From: Thalassotalea marina
GTDB lineage: Bacteria; Pseudomonadota; Gammaproteobacteria; Enterobacterales; Alteromonadaceae
DNA: 64,000 nt
NCBI RefSeq assembly: GCF_014656435.1
Contig: NZ_BNCK01000009.1
Coordinates: 162,592 to 226,591 of the forward strand
Direction of reading: 5' to 3'
The notes under the pieces were generated by a model. The model worked only from the letters and a program-made list of their open reading frames with translations, was not told the DNA's origin and searched no databases. A program made the position numbers and the translations under genes. Shown in pieces: positions 1 through 9,104 of the stretch (position 1 is the stretch's first letter; each line of letters begins with the position of its first letter).

Positions 1-280
1 TCTCAGCAGTTTCACCTATAACTACCCCCATGCCGTGGTCGATAAAAAAGCGACGACCTAATTTGGCACCTGGATGAATTTCAACGCCAGTAAGCCACCT
101 TGAAAAGGTGGAAAGTAATCTAGCCAACAGCTTCCAGTTACTACACCAAAGTTTATGGCTAACACGGTGTATCCAAATGGCATGCATGCCTGGATAGTTA
201 GTCAAAACTTCAAAACTATTTCTCGCAGCTGGATCTCGATCAAAGACACTTTTGATATCTTCTTTGATTCGGCTAAACAT
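1..280 (-). CDS. cysE: Serine O-acetyltransferase CysE, N-terminal part (cut by window edge)
   Basis: Reverse-strand reading from the ATG at 278-280 gives a protein beginning [20 protein letters not shown] and running into a left-handed beta-helix start with [13 protein letters not shown] at the window edge, the hallmark of short-type serine acetyltransferase. The enzyme makes O-acetylserine from serine and acetyl-CoA, the entry to cysteine synthesis in the cytoplasm. About 93 residues are visible; the catalytic hexapeptide-repeat domain continues outside. It follows trmJ by 14 bp on the same strand, the usual trmJ-cysE(-iscR) order of gammaproteobacteria, which supports the call and suggests co-transcription. 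Confidence 0.88.
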   Translation of the reverse strand, partial: MFSRIKEDIKSVFDRDPAARNSFEVLTNYPGMHAIWIHRVSHKLWCSNWKLLARLLSTFSRWLTGVEIHPGAKLGRRFFIDHGMGVVIGETAE

Positions 281-294
281 ACTTTTTCCTTAGG

Positions 295-1032
295 TTAATT
301 GTCTGCTTTTTTGGCAGGCTTTTCGATCGACGAGAGAATGCCCCGCCACATTTTTACTTCTTTAGTATCAGGTCGTGCACGATTAATAAAACGGCGCAAC
401 TTAGTCATCACTAAACCTGGGTGACTAGGCACGATAAAACCAGTTGCTTTTAACGCTTGTTCAAAATGCTCAAACATACGTTCAGTTTCTTCTACGACCG
501 GATATTCTTCATCTTCATTCGTATTACTATACGGTTTTTGTTCATTAGCCAAATGGGCCATGCGCACTTCATAACTTAACGTTTGCACCGCCATCGCCAG
601 ATTCAGTGAACTATATTCTGGGTTTGCTGGTATTTGCACGTGAAAATGACATAGTTGCAGCTCTTCATTGGTTAAGCCACTGCTCTCTCGGCCAAACACT
701 AAAGCCACAGGAAAATTAACTGATTCTTCAATCATCTTCACACCACATTCGCGTGGGTCTAACATAGGCCAAGGTAGTGTTCTAGAACGCGCGCTAGTAC
801 CAACCACTAAACCACAATCACTAACCGCTTCTTCCATGGTTTTCACCACTTTAGCGTTGGCTAATACATCAGTAGCCCCTGCTGCTAATGCTTGTGCTTG
901 CCCATTTGGCATTTCTATAGGGTCCACTAAATATAATTCTGTTAAACCCATAGTTTTCATTGCTCTTGCCGCAGAGCCAATGTTTCGACAATCAGACGTA
1001 TTTACTAATACGATACGAACATTTTCTAACAT
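295..1032 (-). CDS. trmJ: tRNA (cytidine/uridine-2'-O-)-methyltransferase TrmJ
   Basis: A 245-residue SpoU/TrmH-class methyltransferase, the usual length for TrmJ. It methylates the 2'-O of nucleotide 32 in the anticodon loop of several tRNAs using S-adenosylmethionine. SPOUT motifs are visible: [19 protein letters not shown] near the N terminus (motif 1), the region [12 protein letters not shown] around residue 114 (motif 2) and [10 protein letters not shown] around residue 142 (motif 3, trefoil-knot cofactor site). The C-terminal ~80 residues match the helical TrmJ extension. It is divergent from suhB and lies directly upstream of cysE, the conserved neighbourhood. Confidence 0.95.
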   Translation of the reverse strand: MLENVRIVLVNTSDCRNIGSAARAMKTMGLTELYLVDPIEMPNGQAQALAAGATDVLANAKVVKTMEEAVSDCGLVVGTSARSRTLPWPMLDPRECGVKMIEESVNFPVALVFGRESSGLTNEELQLCHFHVQIPANPEYSSLNLAMAVQTLSYEVRMAHLANEQKPYSNTNEDEEYPVVEETERMFEHFEQALKATGFIVPSHPGLVMTKLRRFINRARPDTKEVKMWRGILSSIEKPAKKADN

Positions 1033-1378
1033 GTATAGAATCTCTCAATCGATAGCCTTAATTAACGGTATTCAATCCGTTCATTTTATTAACTATCTAG
1101 ATGGCTAAAAATTGCGGCAAGTTTAGCATAAAACGATAACTCTGTATGGGAAAAACTTCACTCGATTTTTACCTGATTTCTAGAGCTTATACTTCTGATT
1201 TAGTGCGAATATTTCTAAAACTGTTTTTTTCTTAAACAGCAACAGCTTACATTCACAAGATAAAAACATTCGCCAAGGCCGAGTTTATTTGCTAGAATGC
1301 GCGCCCTAAATTATTCGCCCTACGTGGTTTGAGTAATAACGTTCTTTTACAAAGCTGTTTAACTATTAAGGTATTGAT
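1033..1378. promoter_or_regulatory. Divergent trmJ/suhB promoter region
   Basis: This 346-bp gap between two divergent genes must carry both promoters. On the plus strand an extended -10-like TGCTAGAAT (TAGAAT at 1293-1298) lies about 80 bp before the suhB start; no convincing -35 is evident. No ORF, tRNA or hairpin of note was seen in the rest of the gap. Confidence 0.35.
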
Positions 1379-2182
1379 ATGCATCCAATGCTAAATATCG
1401 CCGTGCGTGCTGCACGTAGCGCAGGAAATATTATTGTTCGTTCATTCGAGCAAGTAGACAAAGTTGAAGTTGAATCAAAAGGCTCTAATGACTTTGTTAC
1501 TAATGTTGATAAATTAGCAGAACAAGCCATTGTTGACGCAATTCAGAAAGCTTACCCAACTCATTCTATTATTGGTGAAGAGTTTGGTGTTGTACAAGGC
1601 TCTGACGACGATTACCAATGGATTATCGATCCACTTGATGGCACAACAAACTTTGTAAAAGGCATTCCTCATTTTGCCGTTTCTATTGCATTAAAAGTAA
1701 AAGGTAAACTAGACCAAGCGGTCGTGTTTGATCCTATTCGTGGTGAACTTTTCACTGCTAGCCGTGGTAAAGGCGCTCAGCTAAATGGCTTCAGAATTCG
1801 TGTTAAACAAAATAAAGAATTAACTGGCGCAGTATTAGCGACAGGTTTCCCGTTCAAACAAAAACACCATATGGCTTCATACATGAATATGTTCCAAGCT
1901 TTATTCATGAAAACAGCAGACATGCGTCGCGCTGGTTCAGCAGCACTTGATTTAGCGTATGTTGCTGCAGGTCGTGTTGATGGATTTTTCGAACTGGGCT
2001 TGAAACCTTGGGACACGGCTGCCGGTGAACTACTTGTTATTGAAGCGGGTGGATTAGTGACTGACTTTGTTGGTGGCCATAACCATACTAAATCAGGCAA
2101 CATTGTTGCTAGTAGCCCACGCGTTTTAAAAGAAATGTTAAAAGACATGCGCCCACACTTAGGTGATGCACTGTCTAAATAA
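1379..2182 (+). CDS. suhB: Inositol-1-monophosphatase family protein SuhB
   Basis: A 267-residue protein, the same length as E. coli SuhB. Metal-binding and catalytic motifs of the Mg-dependent, Li-sensitive phosphatase superfamily are complete: GEE near residue 67, DPLDGTTNF near 86-94 and WDTAAGELLVIEAGG near 218. The family dephosphorylates inositol-1-phosphate. In gammaproteobacteria SuhB also joins the NusA/NusG/S10 antitermination complex on rRNA operons, and this second role is established only for homologues. It is divergent from trmJ as in many relatives and is followed by a rho-independent terminator. Confidence 0.95.
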   Translation: MHPMLNIAVRAARSAGNIIVRSFEQVDKVEVESKGSNDFVTNVDKLAEQAIVDAIQKAYPTHSIIGEEFGVVQGSDDDYQWIIDPLDGTTNFVKGIPHFAVSIALKVKGKLDQAVVFDPIRGELFTASRGKGAQLNGFRIRVKQNKELTGAVLATGFPFKQKHHMASYMNMFQALFMKTADMRRAGSAALDLAYVAAGRVDGFFELGLKPWDTAAGELLVIEAGGLVTDFVGGHNHTKSGNIVASSPRVLKEMLKDMRPHLGDALSK

Positions 2183-2205
2183 CCGCAGGTTATTTAATGT
2201 TTGTT

Positions 2206-2236
2206 AGGGAGTGCTGTTATCAAGTGCTCCCTTTTT
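2206..2236 (+). terminator. Rho-independent terminator after suhB
   Basis: Stem AGGGAG/CTCCCT with a long loop, followed directly by TTTTTC, 24 bp after the suhB stop codon. Confidence 0.7.
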
Positions 2237-2438
2237 CTTGAGTTGTTCAAACCTAATCTTCTACTTCTAAACCTCAGTTCGCTAACAAGTTCTCAAAAAC
2301 GAAGTCATCATTGTTTCCAAATCATTTAATAAACACGCTATCAAATTCATTTTTGTTATATTAAAACTTGTTTTTATAACGTGATTTAATTTAATGATGC
2401 ACTTACAATAGCGTTAAGAGCACCTATTTATAAATGAC

Positions 2439-3239
2439 ATGACATCAAAGAATTCTCACAATAAAAATGATTTTTTAGTCGGCGAGGTTGCGCTAGTTGG
2501 TGCTGGCCCTGGCGACCCTGAATTACTAACGGTAAGAGCATTTAACATCATTAAACAGGCACAAGTTGCTGTTTATGACAGATTGGTAAGCCAAGAAGTC
2601 ATGGCGCTATTACCCGATGATTGTGAATTAATTTACGTTGGTAAAAAACAAGCAAAACACCATTTACCACAAGAACAAATCAATGACCTATTGGTTGAGT
2701 TAGCTAGACAAAATAAAAAAGTTGTTCGACTAAAAGGCGGCGACCCGTTTGTTTTTGGTCGCGGTGGAGAAGAAGCACAGCACTGTTTGTTAAATGGTAT
2801 CGCATGTCATATCGTACCTGGCTTAACTGCTGCATCTGCTTGCACCAGCTATGTTGGTATTCCTCTAACCCATCGTCAAGTGGCACAAAGTTGTACATTT
2901 GTTACTGGTCATGTGAAAGATTGTGGGCAACTCGATTTACCTTGGCATGCCTTAAGTGATAAAAAACAAACGGTGGTGTTTTATATGGGCGTAAAAAGTT
3001 TGCCTATCATCACTGAACAATTGATTGCTGCTGGCCGAGAAACCGATACACCAGCGGCATTAATTTATAAAGGCACAACTCCTGAACAACAAGTTTTCAG
3101 GGGCAATTTATCTTCATTAGAATCAATCGTGGCAGAGCATAACATTAAGCCACCCACATTGATTGTTATTGGTGATGTCGTCGATACCTTTGATCAAGCA
3201 CATTTAACCAATTTGGGTTATTTATCACCATTAAGTTAA
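2439..3239 (+). CDS. cobA: Uroporphyrinogen-III C-methyltransferase (SUMT)
   Basis: A 266-residue stand-alone SUMT. It methylates uroporphyrinogen III at C2 and C7 with two S-adenosylmethionine to give precorrin-2, the first step toward siroheme (sulfite/nitrite reductase) and cobalamin. Visible motifs are VALVGAGPGDPELLT at residues ~18-32, the VVRLKGGDPFVFGRGGEE region near residue 95, and GLTAASACTSYVGIPLTHR near 130, all diagnostic of the CobA/SirA family. There is no CysG-type dehydrogenase/chelatase domain. It stands alone between suhB and the PH-domain genes, so the siroheme assignment is inference. Confidence 0.9.
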   Translation: MTSKNSHNKNDFLVGEVALVGAGPGDPELLTVRAFNIIKQAQVAVYDRLVSQEVMALLPDDCELIYVGKKQAKHHLPQEQINDLLVELARQNKKVVRLKGGDPFVFGRGGEEAQHCLLNGIACHIVPGLTAASACTSYVGIPLTHRQVAQSCTFVTGHVKDCGQLDLPWHALSDKKQTVVFYMGVKSLPIITEQLIAAGRETDTPAALIYKGTTPEQQVFRGNLSSLESIVAEHNIKPPTLIVIGDVVDTFDQAHLTNLGYLSPLS

Positions 3240-3316
3240 CCAGAGCAATTTACTAGTAGAGAAAACTTTTAAACATCTGTTATGCTTGCCTAAAATTAAA
3301 ATAATAGGTAAGCATA

Positions 3317-3841
3317 ATGGAAAGCTTTAGCAATAACTCTCTATCTGCCTCTCAATACCCAAGCATTTCAGACATCAATTTTCTTTCAGTTGAAAACAGC
3401 TATATAAAAGCCAATCTGCTTATTTCGATAATAGCCACCATAGTGCTAACTATAATAGCCTTAATAGTGCAGCACTTTACAACGGGAAAAGTCAGCACTA
3501 TTGGGTTTCACGCTTCTTACTTAATTGCCACAATAGGTGTAATTGCCACAATTTGGGGCTATTTAGGCGATAAAAGAAAAGCTTACGCCTTGCGTGAGTT
3601 AGATATTAGCTATCGAAATGGTGTTATTTTTCGAAAAACTATTACCCAACCGATTTTACGCATTCAGCATGTTGAAATTACTCGCGGGCCAATTGAACGA
3701 AAGTTAGAGCTGGCAACCTTATTACTTTTTAGTGCCGGTGGTTCATTACATACCTTTGCTATTCCAGGATTACCTGACGAGCGCGCCGAGCAATTACGCC
3801 AGTATATTTTGGATCACAAAGATACCACCAGCGCGGAGTAA
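3317..3841 (+). CDS. Membrane PH-domain protein, YdbS-like (bPH2)
   Basis: A 174-residue protein with two N-terminal transmembrane helices (residues ~30-52 and ~60-82) followed by a bacterial PH domain of the DUF304/bPH2 type, containing the typical ISYRNGVIFRKTITQPI and IQHVEITRGPIERKLELAT stretches. These proteins occur as YdbS/YdbT-like pairs in the inner membrane; their biochemical role is not settled. The next gene starts 3 bp after the stop and encodes the larger partner, so the two form an operon. Confidence 0.8.
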   Translation: MESFSNNSLSASQYPSISDINFLSVENSYIKANLLISIIATIVLTIIALIVQHFTTGKVSTIGFHASYLIATIGVIATIWGYLGDKRKAYALRELDISYRNGVIFRKTITQPILRIQHVEITRGPIERKLELATLLLFSAGGSLHTFAIPGLPDERAEQLRQYILDHKDTTSAE

Positions 3842-3844
3842 ACA

Positions 3845-5401
3845 ATGCAACAAGAAACGACGCCTGAACAATCAGAACTGGATACCACTTCAACATGGCA
3901 GCGTATATCACCTTACGCTATGTTGTACTTTTTAATGAGTTTTTTAAAACACCTACTCGGTAACATAGTTTATATCGCCCCTGGTATTGTTATTGGTTAT
4001 AAATCGTTAATTGACCGCCCTCAAATTTGGCTACCCGTTGCCGTTTTAGTGGTCATCGCATTAATAGTTGGCGCAGTGCTAAGCTTTTACTTTTTTACCT
4101 ATCGATTATCAGAGAACAAAATTGAAATAAAATCTGGCGTGTTTAAAAAAGCACATATTGATTTACCCTTTGCCAGGATTCAAAACGTCAAGCAAGAACA
4201 TCCTTGGTATTTCAGGCCTTTTGGCTATGTTTGTTTATCATTTGATACCGCTGGTAGCGCTCAACAAGAAGCTAAGTTAGTGGCCATAGAACATACACTC
4301 GCCGATAAAATTAAGCAGAAAATTTTAATACAGCACAAAGAAGTGGAGCCTGTTGCAGATGAAAATTTGGCGACTGAGGCAAGTGAAACGAAACAAAACG
4401 CTGCTAATGAGCAGATTTTAAATACTCGTTCGGTAAAAGACTTAGTCTTGCACGGGATCACTAACAACCGAGTTTGGATTATATTAGCGGGTCTTTCACC
4501 TTTTATTGACGATCTATTTGAAAAAGCCGACAGCTATTTAACCTCTATTGATATCAATGTAGATCAACTGTTTTCTTTTACTGACTTGGCAGTATGGCAA
4601 ATTGCTGGCTACGTTATCTTGCTATTTTTCGCCTTGATGATCCCCATCGCGTTATTGTCCATTGCTGGGGCTATCATATCTTATTATGGCTTTACCTTAT
4701 CTAAAAGTGATGACAAATATATAAGGCGCAGTGGGCTTTTTACCAAACATGAAGTCACCATGCGACTGCCTCGTTTGCAGGTGTTGATCCTAAAACAAGA
4801 TTGGTTAGATCTATTAATCAAACGAACCAACCTTGTATTTGCCCAAATTAGTAGCCGTGGCGGGGAATTTGCCGCTGAAAAAGACAAAATCATGGTGCCA
4901 TCAGTCACGCTTAAAGAAAGTGCAGAGCTGATCGCCGATGCAATGCCAAACAGCCAAGTACAATCAATCGCTTATACTGGCATCAGCCCATGGTTTTTAG
5001 TGAGAAACTTTTTATTGTCAGCGGTTTTTATTTTACCTTTTGCTGTCATTATTATCGCTAAAGATACTATCGAGTTGCTTTGGCCACTAGCGGGTGTTTT
5101 TATCATTTTGCTAAGTCTGATTTATTGCCGTTGGCGCCGTTGGGGCATTGCAATTGATGATCAGTTTGTTTACCTAAGAAAAGGTGTCTTGGGTGTCGAT
5201 TATCACTGTTTTGAGCGTTTTAAGGTACAACAGATCCAGTACCGCCAAAGTTGGTTCTTAAAACGTCGTCATTTGGGTGGCTTTAAGTGTATTTTGGCCT
5301 CTGGCGCTTTGGGCATTTCCTTTTTAAAGGAAGAACATGCGAAAGAAATTGTTGATCAGTTGCTGTACAGCGCAGAATCAAGCAAACGTTCTTGGATGTA
5401 G
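3845..5401 (+). CDS. Membrane PH-domain protein, YdbT-like (multiple bPH2 domains)
   Basis: A 518-residue partner of the preceding gene. Three PH-domain segments can be recognised by recurring motifs (SGVFKKAHIDLPFARIQNVK near residue 98, SGLFTKHEVTMRLPRLQVL near 300, KGVLGVDYHCFERFKVQQIQ near 445), alternating with pairs of hydrophobic helices. This layout matches the YdbT family of DUF304 proteins. Function is unknown; a link to membrane stress or peptide resistance is suggested for some relatives only. A bidirectional hairpin ends the operon. Confidence 0.8.
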   Translation: MQQETTPEQSELDTTSTWQRISPYAMLYFLMSFLKHLLGNIVYIAPGIVIGYKSLIDRPQIWLPVAVLVVIALIVGAVLSFYFFTYRLSENKIEIKSGVFKKAHIDLPFARIQNVKQEHPWYFRPFGYVCLSFDTAGSAQQEAKLVAIEHTLADKIKQKILIQHKEVEPVADENLATEASETKQNAANEQILNTRSVKDLVLHGITNNRVWIILAGLSPFIDDLFEKADSYLTSIDINVDQLFSFTDLAVWQIAGYVILLFFALMIPIALLSIAGAIISYYGFTLSKSDDKYIRRSGLFTKHEVTMRLPRLQVLILKQDWLDLLIKRTNLVFAQISSRGGEFAAEKDKIMVPSVTLKESAELIADAMPNSQVQSIAYTGISPWFLVRNFLLSAVFILPFAVIIIAKDTIELLWPLAGVFIILLSLIYCRWRRWGIAIDDQFVYLRKGVLGVDYHCFERFKVQQIQYRQSWFLKRRHLGGFKCILASGALGISFLKEEHAKEIVDQLLYSAESSKRSWM

Positions 5402-5423
5402 CTTATCTACAGTTTTTTAATCG

Positions 5424-5472
5424 TTGAAATTGAGCAGAGCTTATTGATTAAGCCCTGCTCAATAATTTCAAA
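5424..5472. terminator. Bidirectional terminator between convergent genes
   Basis: A long inverted repeat, TTGAAAT-TGAGCAG paired with CTGCTCA-ATAATTTCAA, lies between the convergent YdbT-like gene and the NhaC-type gene. A-rich and T-rich flanks allow use in both directions. Confidence 0.6.
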
Positions 5473-5478
5473 CTAGGT

Positions 5479-7191
5479 TTAGGCGAGCCATAGAGCGCAC
5501 AAAGTCCACAACGCACCCGCAAGTATCGCGGCAAAACTAGCAGGAAAAATTTGCGACTTCACATGGTCCATCAAATCACAACCTGTGGTCATAGAGCTTA
5601 ATATTGTGGTATCAGAAATAGGTGAACATTGATCGCCATACACACTGCCATTAAGCACCGTAGCAAAACAAATCATCATAAATACTTCAGGATTTGTTAC
5701 CCCTTGCGACTGAGCTATCGCCCAAGCTAGCGGCATAGCAAGCGGAAAGGCAATCGCATAGGTTCCCCAACTCGTGCCGGTTGAAAAAGCAATGGCCATG
5801 GTAAGCAATTGTAAAGTCGCCGGTAACAACCAATAAGGTAAGCTTTCACCTAGTAGTGATATCAAATACAAACCACCGCCAACTTGTTGACTCAGTCCAC
5901 CAATAACAACCGCTAAAATTAAAATAACCGAGGCGATAATCATCCCCTTTAAACCTGCGCCAATACCTTGGAAAACTTCGACAAACGACATGCCTTTACT
6001 TAGCGCAATGACCACAGAAACGAGTAAGGCCGCAGAAAAAGCCCAAGTCACTTCTGGCGTTCCTATCAAAACAAAAGTTGCTACAGCGGTTAAAACCAAC
6101 GCAATAAGTGGCAAAACAAACTCCAAGTGATGTGCCTTATAATGCGCTGGAATTTCAACAGTTTGTAACGACTTTGTACTCAGTGGCTTGGCACCAGGTG
6201 CGTCTAACTCTCCCGTTGTAAGTGCACGTTGTTGCGCCATTCGTATACGTTTACCTGCAAACATTGTCACGTTTAAACTTAACAATAAGGTACCAACAAC
6301 GGCCAAAATGGCGTAAAAACTAAAGGGAATTGAAGAAAAAAAGAAGCTTATACGATCAGCTTCTGTCGCCAAAAAAGTAACACCGGGAATAAAAATTAGC
6401 GCCTGAATATAAGCAGGCCATGCATTAAAAGCGATTAACGCTGCAATAGGTGAAGCGGTTGAGTCCACTATATAGCTCATTTCTTCATGGCTCACTTTTG
6501 CCTTATCGGCTAGCGGCCTTACGGTTGTTCCAACTAATACCGTGCTCATTGAACCACCTTGAAAAAATATGATACCAAGTGTCCATGCCACTAACTTGGC
6601 ACTGCGTGGCCCCTTAACAAAGGTCTTTGTCATATAATCGGCAAACGCTTTAGCAGCCCCTGTTTTCGACCACATGCCTAGCAGCCCGCCAAGCAACCAT
6701 AAATAAAGTATCAGCAAAAATACTGCGCCCTCCTGAGCTAATGCTGGGATCAGCACACCACCAGTTAAGCCATTTTGACTTAACATCACTGTGCCCACAG
6801 CTATTCCAGCCAATAGAGCAGGCAAAGGTGAGCGGGTGATTAAACATATCGCAATGGTTGCGATGGCTGGTAATAAAGACCAAATTCCAAAATGATAAGA
6901 AGCAGTTACGTATGCAATTTTCTCATCAGGCATTTTCACCCACTGTGGTGTGAAATAAGCAAAATCTTTTGGTGAACTTTCTGATAATTGGGACTGAGCA
7001 AAAGGAACTAACGGCTCAACAAGTGTTTGTTGACCGTTTATTGTCGCTATTAGCTCATCTTGCTCTTGAGCAATAGGATAAAAATGAGTCTGCACTTGCC
7101 AATGTTTAAATTGCTCATCTTGCACATAGACAGCTAAAACAAGGGTACAAATAAAAAAACCTACAGCAAGCTTGGAGATGTTTTTCAGCAT
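5479..7191 (-). CDS. NhaC-family Na+/H+ antiporter
   Basis: A 570-residue polytopic inner-membrane protein of the NhaC/ion-transporter family. About 12 hydrophobic segments follow an N-terminal membrane anchor and a ~75-residue extracytoplasmic insert (residues ~25-105) that is longer than in classical NhaC. Conserved elements include FFQGGSMSTVLVGTT, DSTASPIAALIAFNAWPAY, STGTSWGTYAIAFPLAMPL and YGDQCSPISDTTILSS. The family exchanges Na+ for H+, and some members carry organic acids (malate/lactate), so substrate is uncertain. It is transcribed divergently from the MerR/permease operon. Confidence 0.8.
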   Translation of the reverse strand: MLKNISKLAVGFFICTLVLAVYVQDEQFKHWQVQTHFYPIAQEQDELIATINGQQTLVEPLVPFAQSQLSESSPKDFAYFTPQWVKMPDEKIAYVTASYHFGIWSLLPAIATIAICLITRSPLPALLAGIAVGTVMLSQNGLTGGVLIPALAQEGAVFLLILYLWLLGGLLGMWSKTGAAKAFADYMTKTFVKGPRSAKLVAWTLGIIFFQGGSMSTVLVGTTVRPLADKAKVSHEEMSYIVDSTASPIAALIAFNAWPAYIQALIFIPGVTFLATEADRISFFFSSIPFSFYAILAVVGTLLLSLNVTMFAGKRIRMAQQRALTTGELDAPGAKPLSTKSLQTVEIPAHYKAHHLEFVLPLIALVLTAVATFVLIGTPEVTWAFSAALLVSVVIALSKGMSFVEVFQGIGAGLKGMIIASVILILAVVIGGLSQQVGGGLYLISLLGESLPYWLLPATLQLLTMAIAFSTGTSWGTYAIAFPLAMPLAWAIAQSQGVTNPEVFMMICFATVLNGSVYGDQCSPISDTTILSSMTTGCDLMDHVKSQIFPASFAAILAGALWTLCALWLA

Positions 7192-7271
7192 TTAACTTGG
7201 TTGATAACTTAAAAAGCGCTATAAGGTAACAGGGTATGCATCACAGTCCAAGATAAAGTCAAAATTTCCAC

Positions 7272-7302
7272 TTGACCTGTGAGTCGCTCACAACTTTATA
7301 GT
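7272..7302 (+). promoter_or_regulatory. MerR-type promoter/operator
   Basis: -35 TTGACC (7272-7277) and -10 TATAGT (7297-7302) are separated by 19 bp, the over-long spacer on which MerR-family activators act. A dyad TGTGAG-TCG-CTCACA (7278-7292) fills the spacer. It lies 29 bp before the MerR gene, so the operon is expected to be autoregulated and metal-inducible. Confidence 0.75.
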
Positions 7303-7330
7303 ATGATGAATCAACCGAGTTGGAGGCATT

Positions 7331-7753
7331 ATGCAAGTTAAGCAATTGGCGACTCGACACAATATCAATATTGACACCGTGCGCCATTACACCCGAATTG
7401 GCTTGTTAACACCAAGCAAAAACGCCAGCAATGGCTATAAAGAATATTCAAAGGCTGATGAACAACGCTTGCAATTTATTATTCAAGCAAAGTCGTTAGG
7501 TTTTTCATTACAAGATATTGAAACCATTGTGAAAGAATCACAACAAGGCCACTCCCCTTGCCCTATCGTACGTGAACTGATGCACAAGCGTTTAGCAGAA
7601 ATTGAGCAAAAAATTGCAGCAATGCAGGCCACATATCAAAAAATGAAACATTCGTTAAAACATTGGCAAGACTTACCAAATTGTGTGCCCACCGGTAACC
7701 ATGTATGCCATTTAATTGAAAATTTTAGTTGTGAGGAATGCTCTGATGTCTAA
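7331..7753 (+). CDS. MerR-family heavy-metal-responsive regulator
   Basis: A 140-residue MerR-type activator. Residues 1-70 form the winged helix-turn-helix (MQVKQLATRHNINIDTVRHY, then YKEYSKADEQRLQFIIQAKSLGFSL in two parts), followed by a dimerisation coiled coil and a C-terminal segment rich in cysteine and histidine (CPIVRELMHKR, CVPTGNHVCHLIENFSCEEC). The metal-type cysteines and the downstream permease suggest a sensor of a soft or borderline metal such as Zn(II) or Cu(I); the exact ion cannot be read. The stop codon overlaps the permease start by 8 bp, indicating translational coupling. Confidence 0.85.
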   Translation: MQVKQLATRHNINIDTVRHYTRIGLLTPSKNASNGYKEYSKADEQRLQFIIQAKSLGFSLQDIETIVKESQQGHSPCPIVRELMHKRLAEIEQKIAAMQATYQKMKHSLKHWQDLPNCVPTGNHVCHLIENFSCEECSDV

Positions 7754-8855
7754 TTGTTGTGGCAGCGAAAAGCAACATTCACACCCGCCAGCTGATACTC
7801 ATCAACACGAAGAAACCACAGCCCTTACGAGTTGTTGTCCGTCGGAGAGTAAAGAGCAGTTTGACTGGCTACTATGGGGCTCAACTGCTTTAGTCTTTAT
7901 CGCATTTGTCGGTTTTTGGTTTCAAACCCCATCATCAGATTGGACTTATATCATGAGTCAAACCACCGTTGAGATGCTCAGCGCCATGTGGATCGGTATG
8001 GCACTAGGCGTTATAGCCGTTGGCTGGCTCAACCGCGTACCTAGAGATGTTGTTATTGGTACTATTGGTCAAGGCCACACGACAAAAGGCTTATTCAGAG
8101 CTACTTTCGCGGGGTTATTTTTAGACTTATGTAACCACGGTATTTTGATGGTTGGCATGAAACTGTATGAGCGTGGAGCCAGTTTAGGACAAGTCATGGC
8201 ATTTATTATTGCCAGTCCCTGGAACTCCTTCACCCTCACCTTAATTTTGATTGGCTTGGTTGGCTGGCAATGGACCTTAGCATTTATCTTATTATCGTTA
8301 GTGATCGCCTGGATCAGTGGTTATATTTTTGATCAGTTAGAAATAAAAGGTGTTTTACCTGCAAACCCAAATCAACATACGTTAAGTGATGATTTTAAAT
8401 TAAAACCTGCGTTAAAGGCGCTAGCTAAAGACGCTGACTACTCACCAAAAGCTACTTTAAATATGTTAGTTGATGGCTTTAAAGGATCACGTATGGTGTT
8501 TCGCTGGGTCATGGTCGGCATCGTATTAGTTGCCTTAGTTCGCGCATTTGTACCAGCAGAAAGCTTCAACATTTGGTTTGGCGCAACAACTGCAGGGCTA
8601 TTTTTAACGCTGATTGCCGCAACCATAATTGAAGTATGCTCTGAAGGCTCAACGCCAATTGCAGCAGATCTTATTACCCGAGCCAATGCACCAGGCAATG
8701 CTTTTACTTTCCTAATGGCAGGCGCCTCAACCGACTATACTGAGGTTATGGTCATTAAAGACACCATGAAAAGCTGGAAAATAGCGCTTTATTTGCCACT
8801 TATCACAGTACCCCAAGTATTAGTAATTGGCTGGCTCATTAACCAAAGTGTATAA
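7746..8855 (+). CDS. SO_0444-type Cu/Zn efflux permease (PF03773 family)
   Basis: A 369-residue membrane permease of the ArsP/DUF318 superfamily, closest in layout to the Shewanella SO_0444 Cu/Zn efflux family. The N terminus is a soluble metal-binding-like tail with MSNCCGS, several histidines and TSCCPS before the first transmembrane helix at ~40. Eight or more membrane spans follow, with CSEGSTPIAADL and ASTDYTEVMVIKDT as family signatures. The ATG at 7746 is chosen because it has a GAGGA ribosome site and begins the CC-rich tail; a longer in-frame extension would lie inside the merR gene. Regulation is presumably by the coupled MerR protein. Confidence 0.8.
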   Translation: MSNCCGSEKQHSHPPADTHQHEETTALTSCCPSESKEQFDWLLWGSTALVFIAFVGFWFQTPSSDWTYIMSQTTVEMLSAMWIGMALGVIAVGWLNRVPRDVVIGTIGQGHTTKGLFRATFAGLFLDLCNHGILMVGMKLYERGASLGQVMAFIIASPWNSFTLTLILIGLVGWQWTLAFILLSLVIAWISGYIFDQLEIKGVLPANPNQHTLSDDFKLKPALKALAKDADYSPKATLNMLVDGFKGSRMVFRWVMVGIVLVALVRAFVPAESFNIWFGATTAGLFLTLIAATIIEVCSEGSTPIAADLITRANAPGNAFTFLMAGASTDYTEVMVIKDTMKSWKIALYLPLITVPQVLVIGWLINQSV

Positions 8856-8861
8856 CAGCAA

Positions 8862-8886
8862 AGAGGCCAAGTTGGCCTCTTTTTGT
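8862..8886 (+). terminator. Rho-independent terminator after the permease
   Basis: Perfect stem GAGGCCAA/TTGGCCTC followed by TTTTTG, just after the permease stop. Confidence 0.85.
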
Positions 8887-9104
8887 TTTGCAACTTTATA
8901 TAATGTTACCGTTACCTTTACTTCGATCATTTCATGACTTAATTCGTTACACATTCTGTAAAAGATTTATTAACATTGAACTGTATATAAGTTGATTTTC
9001 AAACTTAAAACGTTACATTATCACACTGACAATTTAAGTTGCTCATTTGAGTTAAATCCAATGCTGGACAACTTAAAAATAATAACGACATAAATGGACA
9101 CCCT

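Noticed and set aside
668..1108. 146-residue ORF antisense to trmJ
   Set aside because: It is the shadow of trmJ in another frame; no ribosome site or recognisable domain.
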